A program made the position numbers and the translations under genes. 64,000 nucleotides of DNA from JAQVEM01 sp964610315. Lineage in GTDB: Bacteria; Actinomycetota; Humimicrobiia; Humimicrobiales; Humimicrobiaceae. The stretch spans positions 1 to 64,000 of the forward strand of contig CAZSVM010000009.1 in the NCBI GenBank assembly GCA_964610315.1, given 5' to 3'. Below the pieces are notes generated by a model that searched no databases, was not told where the DNA came from, and saw only the letters and a program-made list of their open reading frames with translations. Each line of letters opens with the position of its first letter. Position 1 is the first letter of the stretch. Positions 52,204-60,235 of this stretch are shown here, in pieces.

Positions 52204-53280
52204 TTATAAATCTTCTACAAACCTCTTTATTCCCACCTCTTTTTTCTCCTTTTCAGGTATATCAGAATCAAGAAAACCGGGTCCAACCGGAATAAAATCT
52301 TCCCTTTCCACTTCTACGAGTTTTATTGCTTTTTGAGGACATACTCTGGTACATAATCCACAACCATAACAGTTTTCTGCATTTTGATATAATTTTCCGT
52401 TTTTATTAATAAGACATTTGAAATGGCAGGATTTCGTACATATTAAACAGTCATCACATAAATTACTATCTATTTGTACCCTATATCTGCTTTTAGCTAA
52501 AGCTTTTTTACTCCCGGCTTCTAACACAGCTTTCATAAGTGAACAGCAACAAGTACAACAATTACATATCACATTAGGATTATCCGAATTAGCAGTCATA
52601 TGCACCAGCCCTTTACGTTCAGCCATTTCAATAATACTTAAAGCTTCCTGAAAAGTAATTTTTCTTCCAATACCTCGCTCAATACAATACTGTGCCAAAT
52701 CATTTAAACCTATACAAACTTCCAGAGGATACTCACAATTACGTTCTCTGGTACGGCATGCACAATTTTCAATACTAATAATTTTTGCATTCCTTAATAT
52801 TTTTTCTATGTCTTCCAGAGTTTGTATTCTTGAAGATTCCTTTACCTGAAATGAATGATTAACTGGGATAACTCTTAAACCCATATCTTCTTCGTTAGCA
52901 GTTTTTTGGACTAAATATTCCTGATTATAAAATTCCTTCCATCTATCATAAAAAGAACTTCCTTTTCCTGAATATCGATCCAAATCAAATAGAACCATAT
53001 CCATAAATACACCAGCGTCTTCCGGAACTTTAAACAAATTTTTATTATTTAATTTTTCAACAATAACTACGCCTCTATAAAATAGATCTATTAAGATTTT
53101 TTCTACCTCTTCACTATTTAAATTCACCTTTTTTGAAACATCAAAACTTGTTCCAGGTAATAGAGAAATTATTTTTGCCTCTTTTTCTGAAAAAATATCT
53201 TTTAATAAACTTATTAACCTTTTAGATTTACCAAATTTTAAATAATCCGCAATTTTGACATAATAATCTTCCTTTTTCAT
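52204..53280 (-). CDS. Fe-S protein with 2x[4Fe-4S] ferredoxin domain and winged-helix-like start
   Basis: A 358-residue protein. Residues ~15-110 look like a winged helix or membrane-peripheral helical region (SLLPGTSFDVSKKVNLNSEE, landmark). A Cys cluster CACRTRERNCEYPLEVC is near 187-203, then CNCCTCCC (~252-259). A bacterial-type ferredoxin domain follows, with CDDCLICTKSC and CYGCGLCTRVCP (~285-330). It therefore has more than two metal centres. It may accept electrons from the inositol dehydrogenases or from a ferredoxin; no reaction is known to me. The start at 53280 (GGGAG upstream) is better than the TTG at 53307. It lies between the importer genes and iolM. Confidence 0.7.
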   Translation of the reverse strand: MKKEDYYVKIADYLKFGKSKRLISLLKDIFSEKEAKIISLLPGTSFDVSKKVNLNSEEVEKILIDLFYRGVVIVEKLNNKNLFKVPEDAGVFMDMVLFDLDRYSGKGSSFYDRWKEFYNQEYLVQKTANEEDMGLRVIPVNHSFQVKESSRIQTLEDIEKILRNAKIISIENCACRTRERNCEYPLEVCIGLNDLAQYCIERGIGRKITFQEALSIIEMAERKGLVHMTANSDNPNVICNCCTCCCSLMKAVLEAGSKKALAKSRYRVQIDSNLCDDCLICTKSCHFKCLINKNGKLYQNAENCYGCGLCTRVCPQKAIKLVEVEREDFIPVGPGFLDSDIPEKEKKEVGIKRFVEDL

Positions 53281-53323
53281 TTTACCGTTCTCCCTAGTAT
53301 TCGCCAAAATTCTAAAAACAGCT

Positions 53324-54154
53324 CTATTTTATTGCTCCTGCAGTTAATCCTTTTACAAAAAATCTTCTAAATGCTATATATATGATAACAATAGGTATAA
53401 TAGAGATGATGATACCTGATGCTAAATTACTGAAATTTACAACGTAAGCAGCTTCAAATTGTGACAATCCCAAAGATATAGTTTTAACATCCGGTTTATT
53501 CAAGAACACTAATGCAAAAATATATTCATTCCAAAACCACATGAATTGCAAAACCACTATAGTAGCAATAACAGGTTTTGATAAAGGCATTATGATTCTA
53601 AGATAAATTCCAAGTTCGGAACAACCATCTGTTTTTGCTGCCTCGCTTATCTCTTCTGGTATACCTTTAAAAAAACCACAAAAAAGAAAAACACAAAACG
53701 GAAGAGCATATGCTGCATATAAAAGTATTATCCCATAAAAAGTATTCAATAAATGAGTCTTAGACATTAAATGGAACAGAGGAATGATAAGAATCTGTGC
53801 TGGAATAAATAACCCTGACAATAAAAAAAAGTAGAAGAAACTATGACCAAAAAATTTTACCTTGGTTATTCCATACGCCGCTAAAGAAGAAAAAATAACG
53901 ACAACTATGACTGCAATAACAGAAATTATTAGACTGTTTAAAAAATATTTTGACATATTACCCTTTGTCCAGGATTCTATGTAAAATTGAAAGCTCCAAC
54001 TATGCGGTAAAGCTACTGGACTTTTAGAAACTTCAGCTATGGTCTTAAAAGAAGTAACAAAAAGAGAATATAATGGAATTAACCATAAAAAGCTTATTAT
54101 TATTAAAAATAAACTATTAATGCTTTTCGAAAAATATTTTTTTATTCTATACAT
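53324..54154 (-). CDS. carbohydrate ABC transporter permease (MalG family)
   Basis: A 276-residue membrane protein with six predicted segments. The EAA loop is EISEAAKTDGCSELGIYLRI (landmark EAAKTDGCS, ~177-185), the coupling site for the ATPase. It is the second permease of the importer at the head of the inositol operon. No ATPase gene is present here, so a shared MsmK/MalK-type ATPase elsewhere must drive it. Confidence 0.92.
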   Translation of the reverse strand: MYRIKKYFSKSINSLFLIIISFLWLIPLYSLFVTSFKTIAEVSKSPVALPHSWSFQFYIESWTKGNMSKYFLNSLIISVIAVIVVVIFSSLAAYGITKVKFFGHSFFYFFLLSGLFIPAQILIIPLFHLMSKTHLLNTFYGIILLYAAYALPFCVFLFCGFFKGIPEEISEAAKTDGCSELGIYLRIIMPLSKPVIATIVVLQFMWFWNEYIFALVFLNKPDVKTISLGLSQFEAAYVVNFSNLASGIIISIIPIVIIYIAFRRFFVKGLTAGAIK

Positions 54155-54220
54155 AATTCAATCCCTTTCATGGATAAATTCTGTATCAGTGCCCTTACTT
54201 CCATCAGGTAGCTATAATTT

Positions 54221-55087
54221 TCATTCCTCTCTCCTCGAAACCTTGATATATATAAATGAAGCTATTAATATTATTGAAAATATGAAAACAGCTATGGCAG
54301 AACCATATCCATGTTTTAGATTTCTAAATGCACTTATATACATCCACGATCCTACTACCTGACTTCTATTCGCAGGTCCTCCACGTGTTACTACCCATAC
54401 TATGTCAAAAACTCTCCAAGCCGCTGTCATCATAAGCACCACAACTATTGTTGTTGCCTCTTTCAATAAAGGTATCGTTACATTTTTAAAAATATAAAAT
54501 GAAGATGCCCCGTCTACCTTCGCCGCATCATATAATTCCGTTGGAATTGTATGCATAGCGGCGTAAAATATGATCATAGCCAGACCTGTTAATTGCCAAA
54601 TATTAGCCACTATCAAGGAACCCACTACTGTTCCAGGATCTCCCAACCAATCTTTTGCTAAACTTCCTAAATTTATTTTGTTCAGAAAAGTATTAATAAT
54701 CCCCAATTCAGGGTTATACATCCATTTCCATATAAGACCAACCGCAACATTTGAGATTAAAAAAGGAAACAAAACTATGAATCTATGCATACCTCCAGCA
54801 AAAATTCCATTGTATATAGTATTAGCTATAATAAGACCAAGAACTGTTGGAATTACTACAATAAAACAAGACCATATGATAGAGTTTTTTAGTGACATTA
54901 GAAATACTTTATCAGCGGTAAACATGGTTACATAGTTTTCAAACCCGATAAAAGTCATATTCTCGGCTAAGCCATCCCATTTAAAAAAACTTAATTTAAT
55001 GGAGTTAATTACCGGGTATATTACAAAAAATATATATAAAACCAATGAAGGTAGCACGAACAAAAATCCTAAATACTTTTTTTTCAT
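54221..55087 (-). CDS. carbohydrate ABC transporter permease (MalF family)
   Basis: A 288-residue membrane protein with six predicted segments, FFKWDGL (~37-43) after the first helix, and the EAA loop ELYDAAKVDGASSFYIFKNV (landmark DAAKVDGAS, ~187-195). The ATG at 55087 has GGGGA about nine bases upstream; the TTG at 55102 is less likely. It pairs with the next gene. A strong hairpin at 55321-55357 separates it from the binding-protein gene. Confidence 0.92.
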   Translation of the reverse strand: MKKKYLGFLFVLPSLVLYIFFVIYPVINSIKLSFFKWDGLAENMTFIGFENYVTMFTADKVFLMSLKNSIIWSCFIVVIPTVLGLIIANTIYNGIFAGGMHRFIVLFPFLISNVAVGLIWKWMYNPELGIINTFLNKINLGSLAKDWLGDPGTVVGSLIVANIWQLTGLAMIIFYAAMHTIPTELYDAAKVDGASSFYIFKNVTIPLLKEATTIVVVLMMTAAWRVFDIVWVVTRGGPANRSQVVGSWMYISAFRNLKHGYGSAIAVFIFSIILIASFIYIKVSRREE

Positions 55088-55320
55088 AAAACTATTCCCC
55101 AATTTTAGTGAATAAAATTAATTTAGCTCTTTGACATTTACACAAGAAAGGTGACCAATAAACTCTAAAAAATAATAAGAACTTAACCTCCCTTAATTTA
55201 AAGGAAACATCCTTTCATACCTCTAAGTATATGACAGGTTTTTACCTCTTTTATTTTAACCGTGTCATTATTGGAGACAATATTATCAATAATCACTATA
55301 TTATAGAGTCGTTGTAAAAA

Positions 55321-55357
55321 ATTTTAAGGTAGCACTGAATCAGTGCTACCTTAAAAT
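55321..55357 (-). terminator. 37-bp perfect palindrome, attenuating terminator after the binding-protein gene
   Basis: An 18-1-18 perfect inverted repeat (core AAGGTAGCACTGA / TCAGTGCTACCTT) begins 11 bases after the binding-protein stop on the minus strand and is followed by a T-run. It reads as a rho-independent terminator or mRNA-stabilising hairpin. It would keep the binding protein at a higher level than the permeases, as in other sugar ABC operons. The next gene starts 230 bases on; in that gap I see no other feature. Confidence 0.85.
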
Positions 55358-55367
55358 CCCTATACCT

Positions 55368-56720
55368 TTATCTAGCTCCCACATAATCTAACGTCTCTGC
55401 AACGTCTTGTAAATTATTCAGGGTGGTTTCAGCATCTTGAATCTGTCCAAAAAAGGCTCCTAATTGAGCATAAAAATCAACTATAAATGCTCTGTTTATT
55501 ATATGATCAGGCATCCAAAAAGCATCATATTCATCAAAAGATTCTGTTACATCTCGATTTCGTTGTGAAACTGCATCCCTTGCCGAAATAGTAGGTGTTA
55601 GATAAGGTAAGCTCGTTACCCATTCTTCAGCAGCTTCTTTAGAAATTATAAAATCCAACCATAATGCTGCTTCTTCAGGATGTTTAGTCTTTGCTGACAT
55701 AGCCTGAATACCCTCTATATGCTTCTCAACAGCGTAACCTACATCAGGATTAACCTGTGGGAACAGCATATAATCCAACTCGACCTTATCTTCTCCCATA
55801 GCCTGTTCTATAAATGATTCCATCCATACTTGTCCAATCATAAAAGCACCTTGTCTTATAAATGGATCAAGCCCAGCAAAATAATCTAAACCATTTATGT
55901 CATCATTAAAATAGCCATTTTTTAATAGATCTCTATCTACCATGTCAAGACTTGCAATAACGTCAGGATCATTAAATGGCTTCTGCCCAGTATGAATATC
56001 GTAATAAGCGTCAACTCCTAAATTATTTGTTATAACATACGAGTACCAAAATTGGCTACACCACTGATCCCCATTTCCTAAAACTAGGGGTATTACTCCC
56101 TTATCTTTTATTTGTTGGAGAAGGTTCAAAAATTCCTCCCAGCTAATTATCTCATCATGTCCTGGATACTCCAATCCCATCTCTTCAAATTTAGTCTTAT
56201 TTACATAAATAACAGTCTCACTCTGCTCAGTAGGTACCGCGTAATAAGTTCCATCATAGTTAACTACCTGTAATGAATCTGGATCTAGATCTTCTGCCCA
56301 ACCAAACTGGTCATAATAATCATTCAGATTATAAACTAATCCTGTATCAACAAATTGTTTTAGGGCTTTTCCACCATACCAATAAAAAACATCTGGGGGA
56401 TCTGTACTAGCCAATACTACTGGAAGCGCTGTTTTATAATCCGCATCTGATGTCGTATTTTCCTGGATTTTTATCTGAGGATATTTTGCCTCAAACTCTC
56501 TTATTAAGTCCTGCATTCCTGATTTCATCGGATCAGCGCTATATCTATTCCAGTATACAAGCGTTACTTCTTCAGGAACTTCCTCCACCGCTTCTTCAGA
56601 TTCTGCCTTCTCCACCGCTCCTTCAGACTTCGCTTCCTCTTTGCAACCAGCAAGTGTGAAGGTAATAACCACTAGCACACTTATGGACAAGATTGAAACT
56701 AAAAGTAAACACTTTTTCAT
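55368..56720 (-). CDS. sugar-binding lipoprotein of the ABC importer (family 1)
   Basis: A 450-residue extracellular solute-binding protein. The signal ends in the lipobox TLAGC (Cys25), then a Glu-rich linker (~27-50) leads to the binding domain, which opens with VTLVYWNRYSADPMKSGMQDLI (landmark YWNRYS, ~54). Tyr/Trp-rich lobes (for example FYWYGGKALKQ, VYNLNDYYDQFGWAEDL) are typical of carbohydrate ligands. From the operon the ligand is probably myo-inositol, its isomers or a related sugar acid. A 10-bp inverted repeat stands in the leader (56765-56814). Confidence 0.9.
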   Translation of the reverse strand: MKKCLLLVSILSISVLVVITFTLAGCKEEAKSEGAVEKAESEEAVEEVPEEVTLVYWNRYSADPMKSGMQDLIREFEAKYPQIKIQENTTSDADYKTALPVVLASTDPPDVFYWYGGKALKQFVDTGLVYNLNDYYDQFGWAEDLDPDSLQVVNYDGTYYAVPTEQSETVIYVNKTKFEEMGLEYPGHDEIISWEEFLNLLQQIKDKGVIPLVLGNGDQWCSQFWYSYVITNNLGVDAYYDIHTGQKPFNDPDVIASLDMVDRDLLKNGYFNDDINGLDYFAGLDPFIRQGAFMIGQVWMESFIEQAMGEDKVELDYMLFPQVNPDVGYAVEKHIEGIQAMSAKTKHPEEAALWLDFIISKEAAEEWVTSLPYLTPTISARDAVSQRNRDVTESFDEYDAFWMPDHIINRAFIVDFYAQLGAFFGQIQDAETTLNNLQDVAETLDYVGAR

Positions 56721-56764
56721 TTTACCTCCTTTGATATTGATTTGTGATGTGATAAAATCTTAGC

Positions 56765-56814
56765 GAGATTTGTTTTAGAAGAGGCCGGCAAGGTACTTTA
56801 CTTTAACAAATCTC
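56765..56814. promoter_or_regulatory. leader inverted repeat upstream of the inositol operon
   Basis: GAGATTTGTT (56765-56774) and AACAAATCTC (56805-56814) are exact reverse complements enclosing 30 bases with a GC-rich centre, 45 to 94 bases before the binding-protein start codon. It could be a bipartite operator for the GntR protein or a 5'-UTR hairpin. No matching copy was noticed elsewhere in the window. Confidence 0.4.
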
Positions 56815-56963
56815 ATTATTTCATAATCACCTCCTTTCTTAAAATATCAAGCTGCTCTGCTATTCCTATCAACTACTTTATATAATCTTTTTTATAATAG
56901 GCATTTTATATTGACCAAATAGAATCTAAATTTCTTACTTCTTTTCGGATCATTTCAATAGCT

Positions 56964-57599
56964 TCACTCTGAATTTTCCAAAAATTTATACAATGTTTTT
57001 ATATGTTCTTTTATTAAGGCTTTTGATTTTTCAATATCTTCATCAAGAATACTGTCTATTATCCCTTTATGTTGTTTTAAACTCATTTCTATCGGGATAC
57101 GACTTTTTACCAAACTTGATATCATGACATTGAATTGCTTATATAACTTTAAAATTATTTCATTATCACACTTTTCAATCAGATATTTATGAAAATCGCT
57201 ATCCAGACTTCTGTATTTCCCAATATCTTTATTTTTTATAAATGTTTCAAACTTATTATAATATTTAATTAGAGTATCTTTTATTTCTTCTGAAATATTC
57301 TTTATTAATTTTTCTACTCCCCATATTTCAAACATTATTCTAATTTCCTGTAAATTATAAAAATCTTCTTTACTATATTTCTTCAAATAAAAACCTTTGT
57401 TTGGAATTTTCTCCAAGTAGCCATCAATTTCTAATTGGTGTAAAGCTATAAGTACTGGCATTTTACTTATTCCAAGACTATTCGCCAATTTACCCTGGTC
57501 TATTTTTTCACCTCTTATTTCACCAGCTAGAATTAATTCTTTTATTTTTTCATAAGCAATTTCACTTAAAAAATTCTTTTTAATTTTAATATCTTTCAT
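56964..57599 (-). CDS. GntR-family regulator with FCD domain
   Basis: A 211-residue regulator. The winged helix (~8-70) has IAYEKIKELILAGEIRGEKID as its start and LANSLGISKMPV (~38-49). The helical FCD ligand domain (~75-205) contains the metal-site residues D...H (SDFHKYLIEK, ~130) and H (KEHIKTLYKF, ~198). FCD-GntR proteins often sense sugar acids such as hexuronates. It is upstream of the inositol importer on the same strand, with 240 bases between, and carries a 40-bp palindrome in its own promoter. I infer that it controls the inositol/hexuronate genes. Confidence 0.9.
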   Translation of the reverse strand: MKDIKIKKNFLSEIAYEKIKELILAGEIRGEKIDQGKLANSLGISKMPVLIALHQLEIDGYLEKIPNKGFYLKKYSKEDFYNLQEIRIMFEIWGVEKLIKNISEEIKDTLIKYYNKFETFIKNKDIGKYRSLDSDFHKYLIEKCDNEIILKLYKQFNVMISSLVKSRIPIEMSLKQHKGIIDSILDEDIEKSKALIKEHIKTLYKFLENSE

Positions 57600-57609
57600 C
57601 TTAATAATA

Positions 57610-57663
57610 ATTATATATTATATATTTTATAAAATATATAATATATAATATAAAATTTGTCAA
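57610..57663 (-). promoter_or_regulatory. promoter with a 40-bp perfect AT-only palindrome before the GntR gene
   Basis: Positions 57610-57649 form a perfect 20-0-20 palindrome made of A and T only, centred on TTTTATAAAA. On the minus strand a -35 TTGACA lies at 57663-57658 with a TATATA -10 (57640-57635) inside the palindrome. It begins 11 bases before the GntR start codon. It is probably the autoregulatory operator; it could also extrude as a cruciform. Confidence 0.65.
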
Positions 57664-57838
57664 CCATAAACTTTACTCACTCGTGAAAAAATAAAAATAA
57701 ACCACTCAAACTCTTTCTAATATGCTTTTCGGTCATGCTGACCAATTAGGAAAACTTGTTGAGGAAAAAATATTGATCTTATAGAAGAATTTATCTTATT
57801 TTAATTTAACTCCTCTTATTTAAGACGAGTTGCCGTAA

Positions 57839-58072
57839 CTATCTCCCACTAGAGCAAGCAGAGCAGTCACCACTTGTGCAACTGCTGCATGATGAGGAGC
57901 TGCCAGAATAATCATCCCTCTTGGAGGAGTTTTTAAAACCTACCGGAGAAAATATTTTTACCATATTTTTACTTCCACATTTACCGCATTTTATCTTACC
58001 GTTATTATCTCCAGTTACAACTATTTCTGTAACACTCTTACAATCTTTGCATTTATAATCAACAAATCTCAA
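57839..58072 (-). CDS. FmdB-like zinc-ribbon protein
   Basis: A 77-residue protein. The first ~45 residues are a zinc ribbon with CKDC (8-11) and CGKCGS (~34-39), the FmdB/CxxC_CXXC_SSSS pattern. The tail (~50-77) is rich in Ser, Cys and Gly with CSSCTSGDCSAC. FmdB proteins are common small putative regulators; the function is not known. It stands alone between the GntR gene and kdgK. The 180 bases to its right up to the GntR palindrome hold only a possible 25-codon coding remnant. Confidence 0.8.
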   Translation of the reverse strand: MRFVDYKCKDCKSVTEIVVTGDNNGKIKCGKCGSKNMVKIFSPVGFKNSSKRDDYSGSSSSCSSCTSGDCSACSSGR

Positions 58073-58215
58073 AACCCATCACCTTAAATTAATTTATCAT
58101 AAATAATAACACACTGCTCAAATATTATAATCATATAACCGTCCTGACTTCAAGTAAATAAGTTTGTAAAGACTGGAAAATCAGGAAATAAAAAAACTTA
58201 AAAATCATTTAAAAA

Positions 58216-59250
58216 TTATCTTTTCACTCTTCCCGAATCATCCCCTCCCATCAAATTTTCTACTTCCGAAACCGAGACCCTGTTGAAATCTCCTAATACC
58301 GAGTGTTTTAAACAACTGGCTGCTACTGCGAATTCCAATGCCTGCTGCTTATTTTCATAAGTGTTTAACCCATATATCAAACCAGCCGCAAATGCATCTC
58401 CTCCTCCCACTCTATCCACTATATCTTTAATTTCATATTTCCTGCTTAAATAGAATTTCTCCCTGTCATTCATACAACCGGACCATCCATTTATGTCAGC
58501 ACTTATACTTTCTCTTAAGGTTATGGCTATAGCTTTTAGATTCGAGAAAATCTCCAGAACATTTTCACTGAGTACCTTATATTTTTCTATATCAAGCATC
58601 CCGTTTTCTACTTTTACATCAATCTTAATACCCAGAGATTTCTGGCAGTCTTCTTCATTGGCAATTCCGTAATCTATATATTTTACAAGTTTAGGCATTA
58701 TATCCGTTGCTGCTTCCCCATATTTCCAGAGTTTATTTCTAAAATTAAAATCACAGGATATAGTTATTCCTTTTTCTCTGGCTTTCTTCACTGCTTCAAG
58801 TGAAAGTTCCATAGCACTTCTGGATATTGCGGGAGTTATACCGGTAATATGAAACCAATCTGCATTATCAAAAGCTTTGTCCCAATCTATATCACCTGGT
58901 TTAGCCATAGAGAGAGCCGAGTGACTCCTATCATAAACTACAATAGAAGGCCGCTGATTTGCTCCGTTTTCCAAGTAATATGTTCCCATTCTTCCTTCGT
59001 TACGTATTATCAATGAAGTATCAACTCCCCATTTCCTTAATTCACTCTCACAGGCATCACCAATTATATTTTTTGGCAGTGCGGTGCAGAAAGCAACATC
59101 GAAACCAAAATTAGCCAGGGATATACCTACATTTGCTTCACCGCCCCCAAAAGTCGCTTCCAGTAATGGTGACTGAAAAAGTCTCTCAAAGCTAGGTGAT
59201 TTCAATCTTAACATTACCTCTCCAAAAGTCACTATTCGTTTTGCTTTCAT
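58216..59250 (-). CDS. kdgK: 2-keto-3-deoxygluconate kinase (PfkB family)
   Basis: A 344-residue PfkB-type sugar kinase. The start GEVMLRLKSP (~11-20) and FGGGEANVGISLANFG (~34-49) form the substrate pocket. DFNFRNKLW (~168-176) is typical of KDG kinases. The ATP/catalytic motif is VGGGDAFAAGLIYGL (~297-311) with Asp as base. It phosphorylates KDG to KDPG for the aldolase encoded 14 bases upstream in the operon. GGGGAGG precedes the ATG. Length is slightly above the common 310-340. Confidence 0.92.
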   Translation of the reverse strand: MKAKRIVTFGEVMLRLKSPSFERLFQSPLLEATFGGGEANVGISLANFGFDVAFCTALPKNIIGDACESELRKWGVDTSLIIRNEGRMGTYYLENGANQRPSIVVYDRSHSALSMAKPGDIDWDKAFDNADWFHITGITPAISRSAMELSLEAVKKAREKGITISCDFNFRNKLWKYGEAATDIMPKLVKYIDYGIANEEDCQKSLGIKIDVKVENGMLDIEKYKVLSENVLEIFSNLKAIAITLRESISADINGWSGCMNDREKFYLSRKYEIKDIVDRVGGGDAFAAGLIYGLNTYENKQQALEFAVAASCLKHSVLGDFNRVSVSEVENLMGGDDSGRVKR

Positions 59251-59264
59251 TTTTCTTTCCTCCC

Positions 59265-60224
59265 CTATTTCTGTAAAAGGTGTACAGCAAAACCACCTAT
59301 TTCATTTTCCAGATATACTGCAACTGTATTCTGTTCAGTTCCTTTTCTGGTATTCCAATCAACTTCATAACCTTTTTCCCCAAGATAATATACCGCTCTA
59401 TCAATACTGTTTGTTTTAATTGCTATATGCCCCATAGTTCCCGGTCCTCTGGACTTATTTACTTCTATTCCCGTACCGGAAAAATTGGACGAATTACCCT
59501 TTTTCAGATTAAATCCAAAAGCATCCGAAAACATTTCAGCGGCAGCCAATGATTCTTTCTCACTCTCCGCATTAATTCCTATATGAGCAAGCTCAAACCC
59601 CAGCAATATATCAATAGATTCTTTTACAATCTGGGTAATTTTGTCGAAATTTTCGGCATTAATATCTGTAGTATTACACATCCAGCTTCCTCCTACTGCG
59701 TGTATATAAGGTTTGTTTATAAAATCTGCCAGATTTTCTTTGCTTGCTCCACCGGTGGGTATAAATTTAACCATTCTATATGGACCATATAGTGCTTTAC
59801 AGCCTTTAATACCACCATAAATATCTGCAGGGAAAAATTTTAATATGGTAAGATTAAACTTTAGGGCCTGTTGTATCTCTGTCGGGGTAACCACTCCCGG
59901 TGTTATCGCTATGTCTCTATTTTGACACCATTCAACCAGTTCAGGATTTAATCCGGGAGATACAATAAATTCAGCTCCTGCATCTACTGATTCTTTTGCT
60001 TTCTCTATGGAAAGAACAGTCCCGGCGCCTATGAGCATATCGGGATAAGTTTCCTTTACTTTTTTTATTGCTGCTATTCCATGCTCTGTACGCATGGTAA
60101 TTTCCATAATCTCAAGACCTCCATCCATTAATGCTTTAGCTGCTGGTACTGCAAGATTTATATCATCTATAACGACAACCGGAACCAAGCCTATGTCTCC
60201 TATCTTTTTCAGAACATCATTCAT
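59265..60224 (-). CDS. eda: KDPG aldolase fused to a VOC (glyoxalase-fold) domain
   Basis: A 319-residue fusion. Residues ~1-200 are Eda: EITMRTEHG (~37-45), GAGTVLS (~65-71), FIVSPGLNPELV (~86-97) and the Schiff-base lysine in LKFFPAD (~132-138), with FIPTGG (~155-160). It splits KDPG into pyruvate and glyceraldehyde 3-phosphate. Residues ~205-319 form a VOC domain (ELAHIGINAES, GHIAIKTNSIDRAVYYL, EIGGFAVHLLQ). Its role is unknown; it could bind or epimerise a keto-sugar, or assist substrate choice. The ATG at 60224 has the ideal site AAGGAGG. The gene lies between the 2-hydroxyacid dehydrogenase and kdgK. Confidence 0.9.
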   Translation of the reverse strand: MNDVLKKIGDIGLVPVVVIDDINLAVPAAKALMDGGLEIMEITMRTEHGIAAIKKVKETYPDMLIGAGTVLSIEKAKESVDAGAEFIVSPGLNPELVEWCQNRDIAITPGVVTPTEIQQALKFNLTILKFFPADIYGGIKGCKALYGPYRMVKFIPTGGASKENLADFINKPYIHAVGGSWMCNTTDINAENFDKITQIVKESIDILLGFELAHIGINAESEKESLAAAEMFSDAFGFNLKKGNSSNFSGTGIEVNKSRGPGTMGHIAIKTNSIDRAVYYLGEKGYEVDWNTRKGTEQNTVAVYLENEIGGFAVHLLQK

Positions 60225-60235
60225 TATAATCCTCC

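Noticed and set aside
57722..57815. Short coding remnant (about 25 codons starting MLFGHADQLGKLVEE, with a possible one-base frameshift in an A-run)
   Set aside because: The peptide looks protein-like, and deleting one A would extend it to IDLIEEF, but it is bounded by stops within ~35 codons and I do not recognise it. Too little for a pseudogene call.
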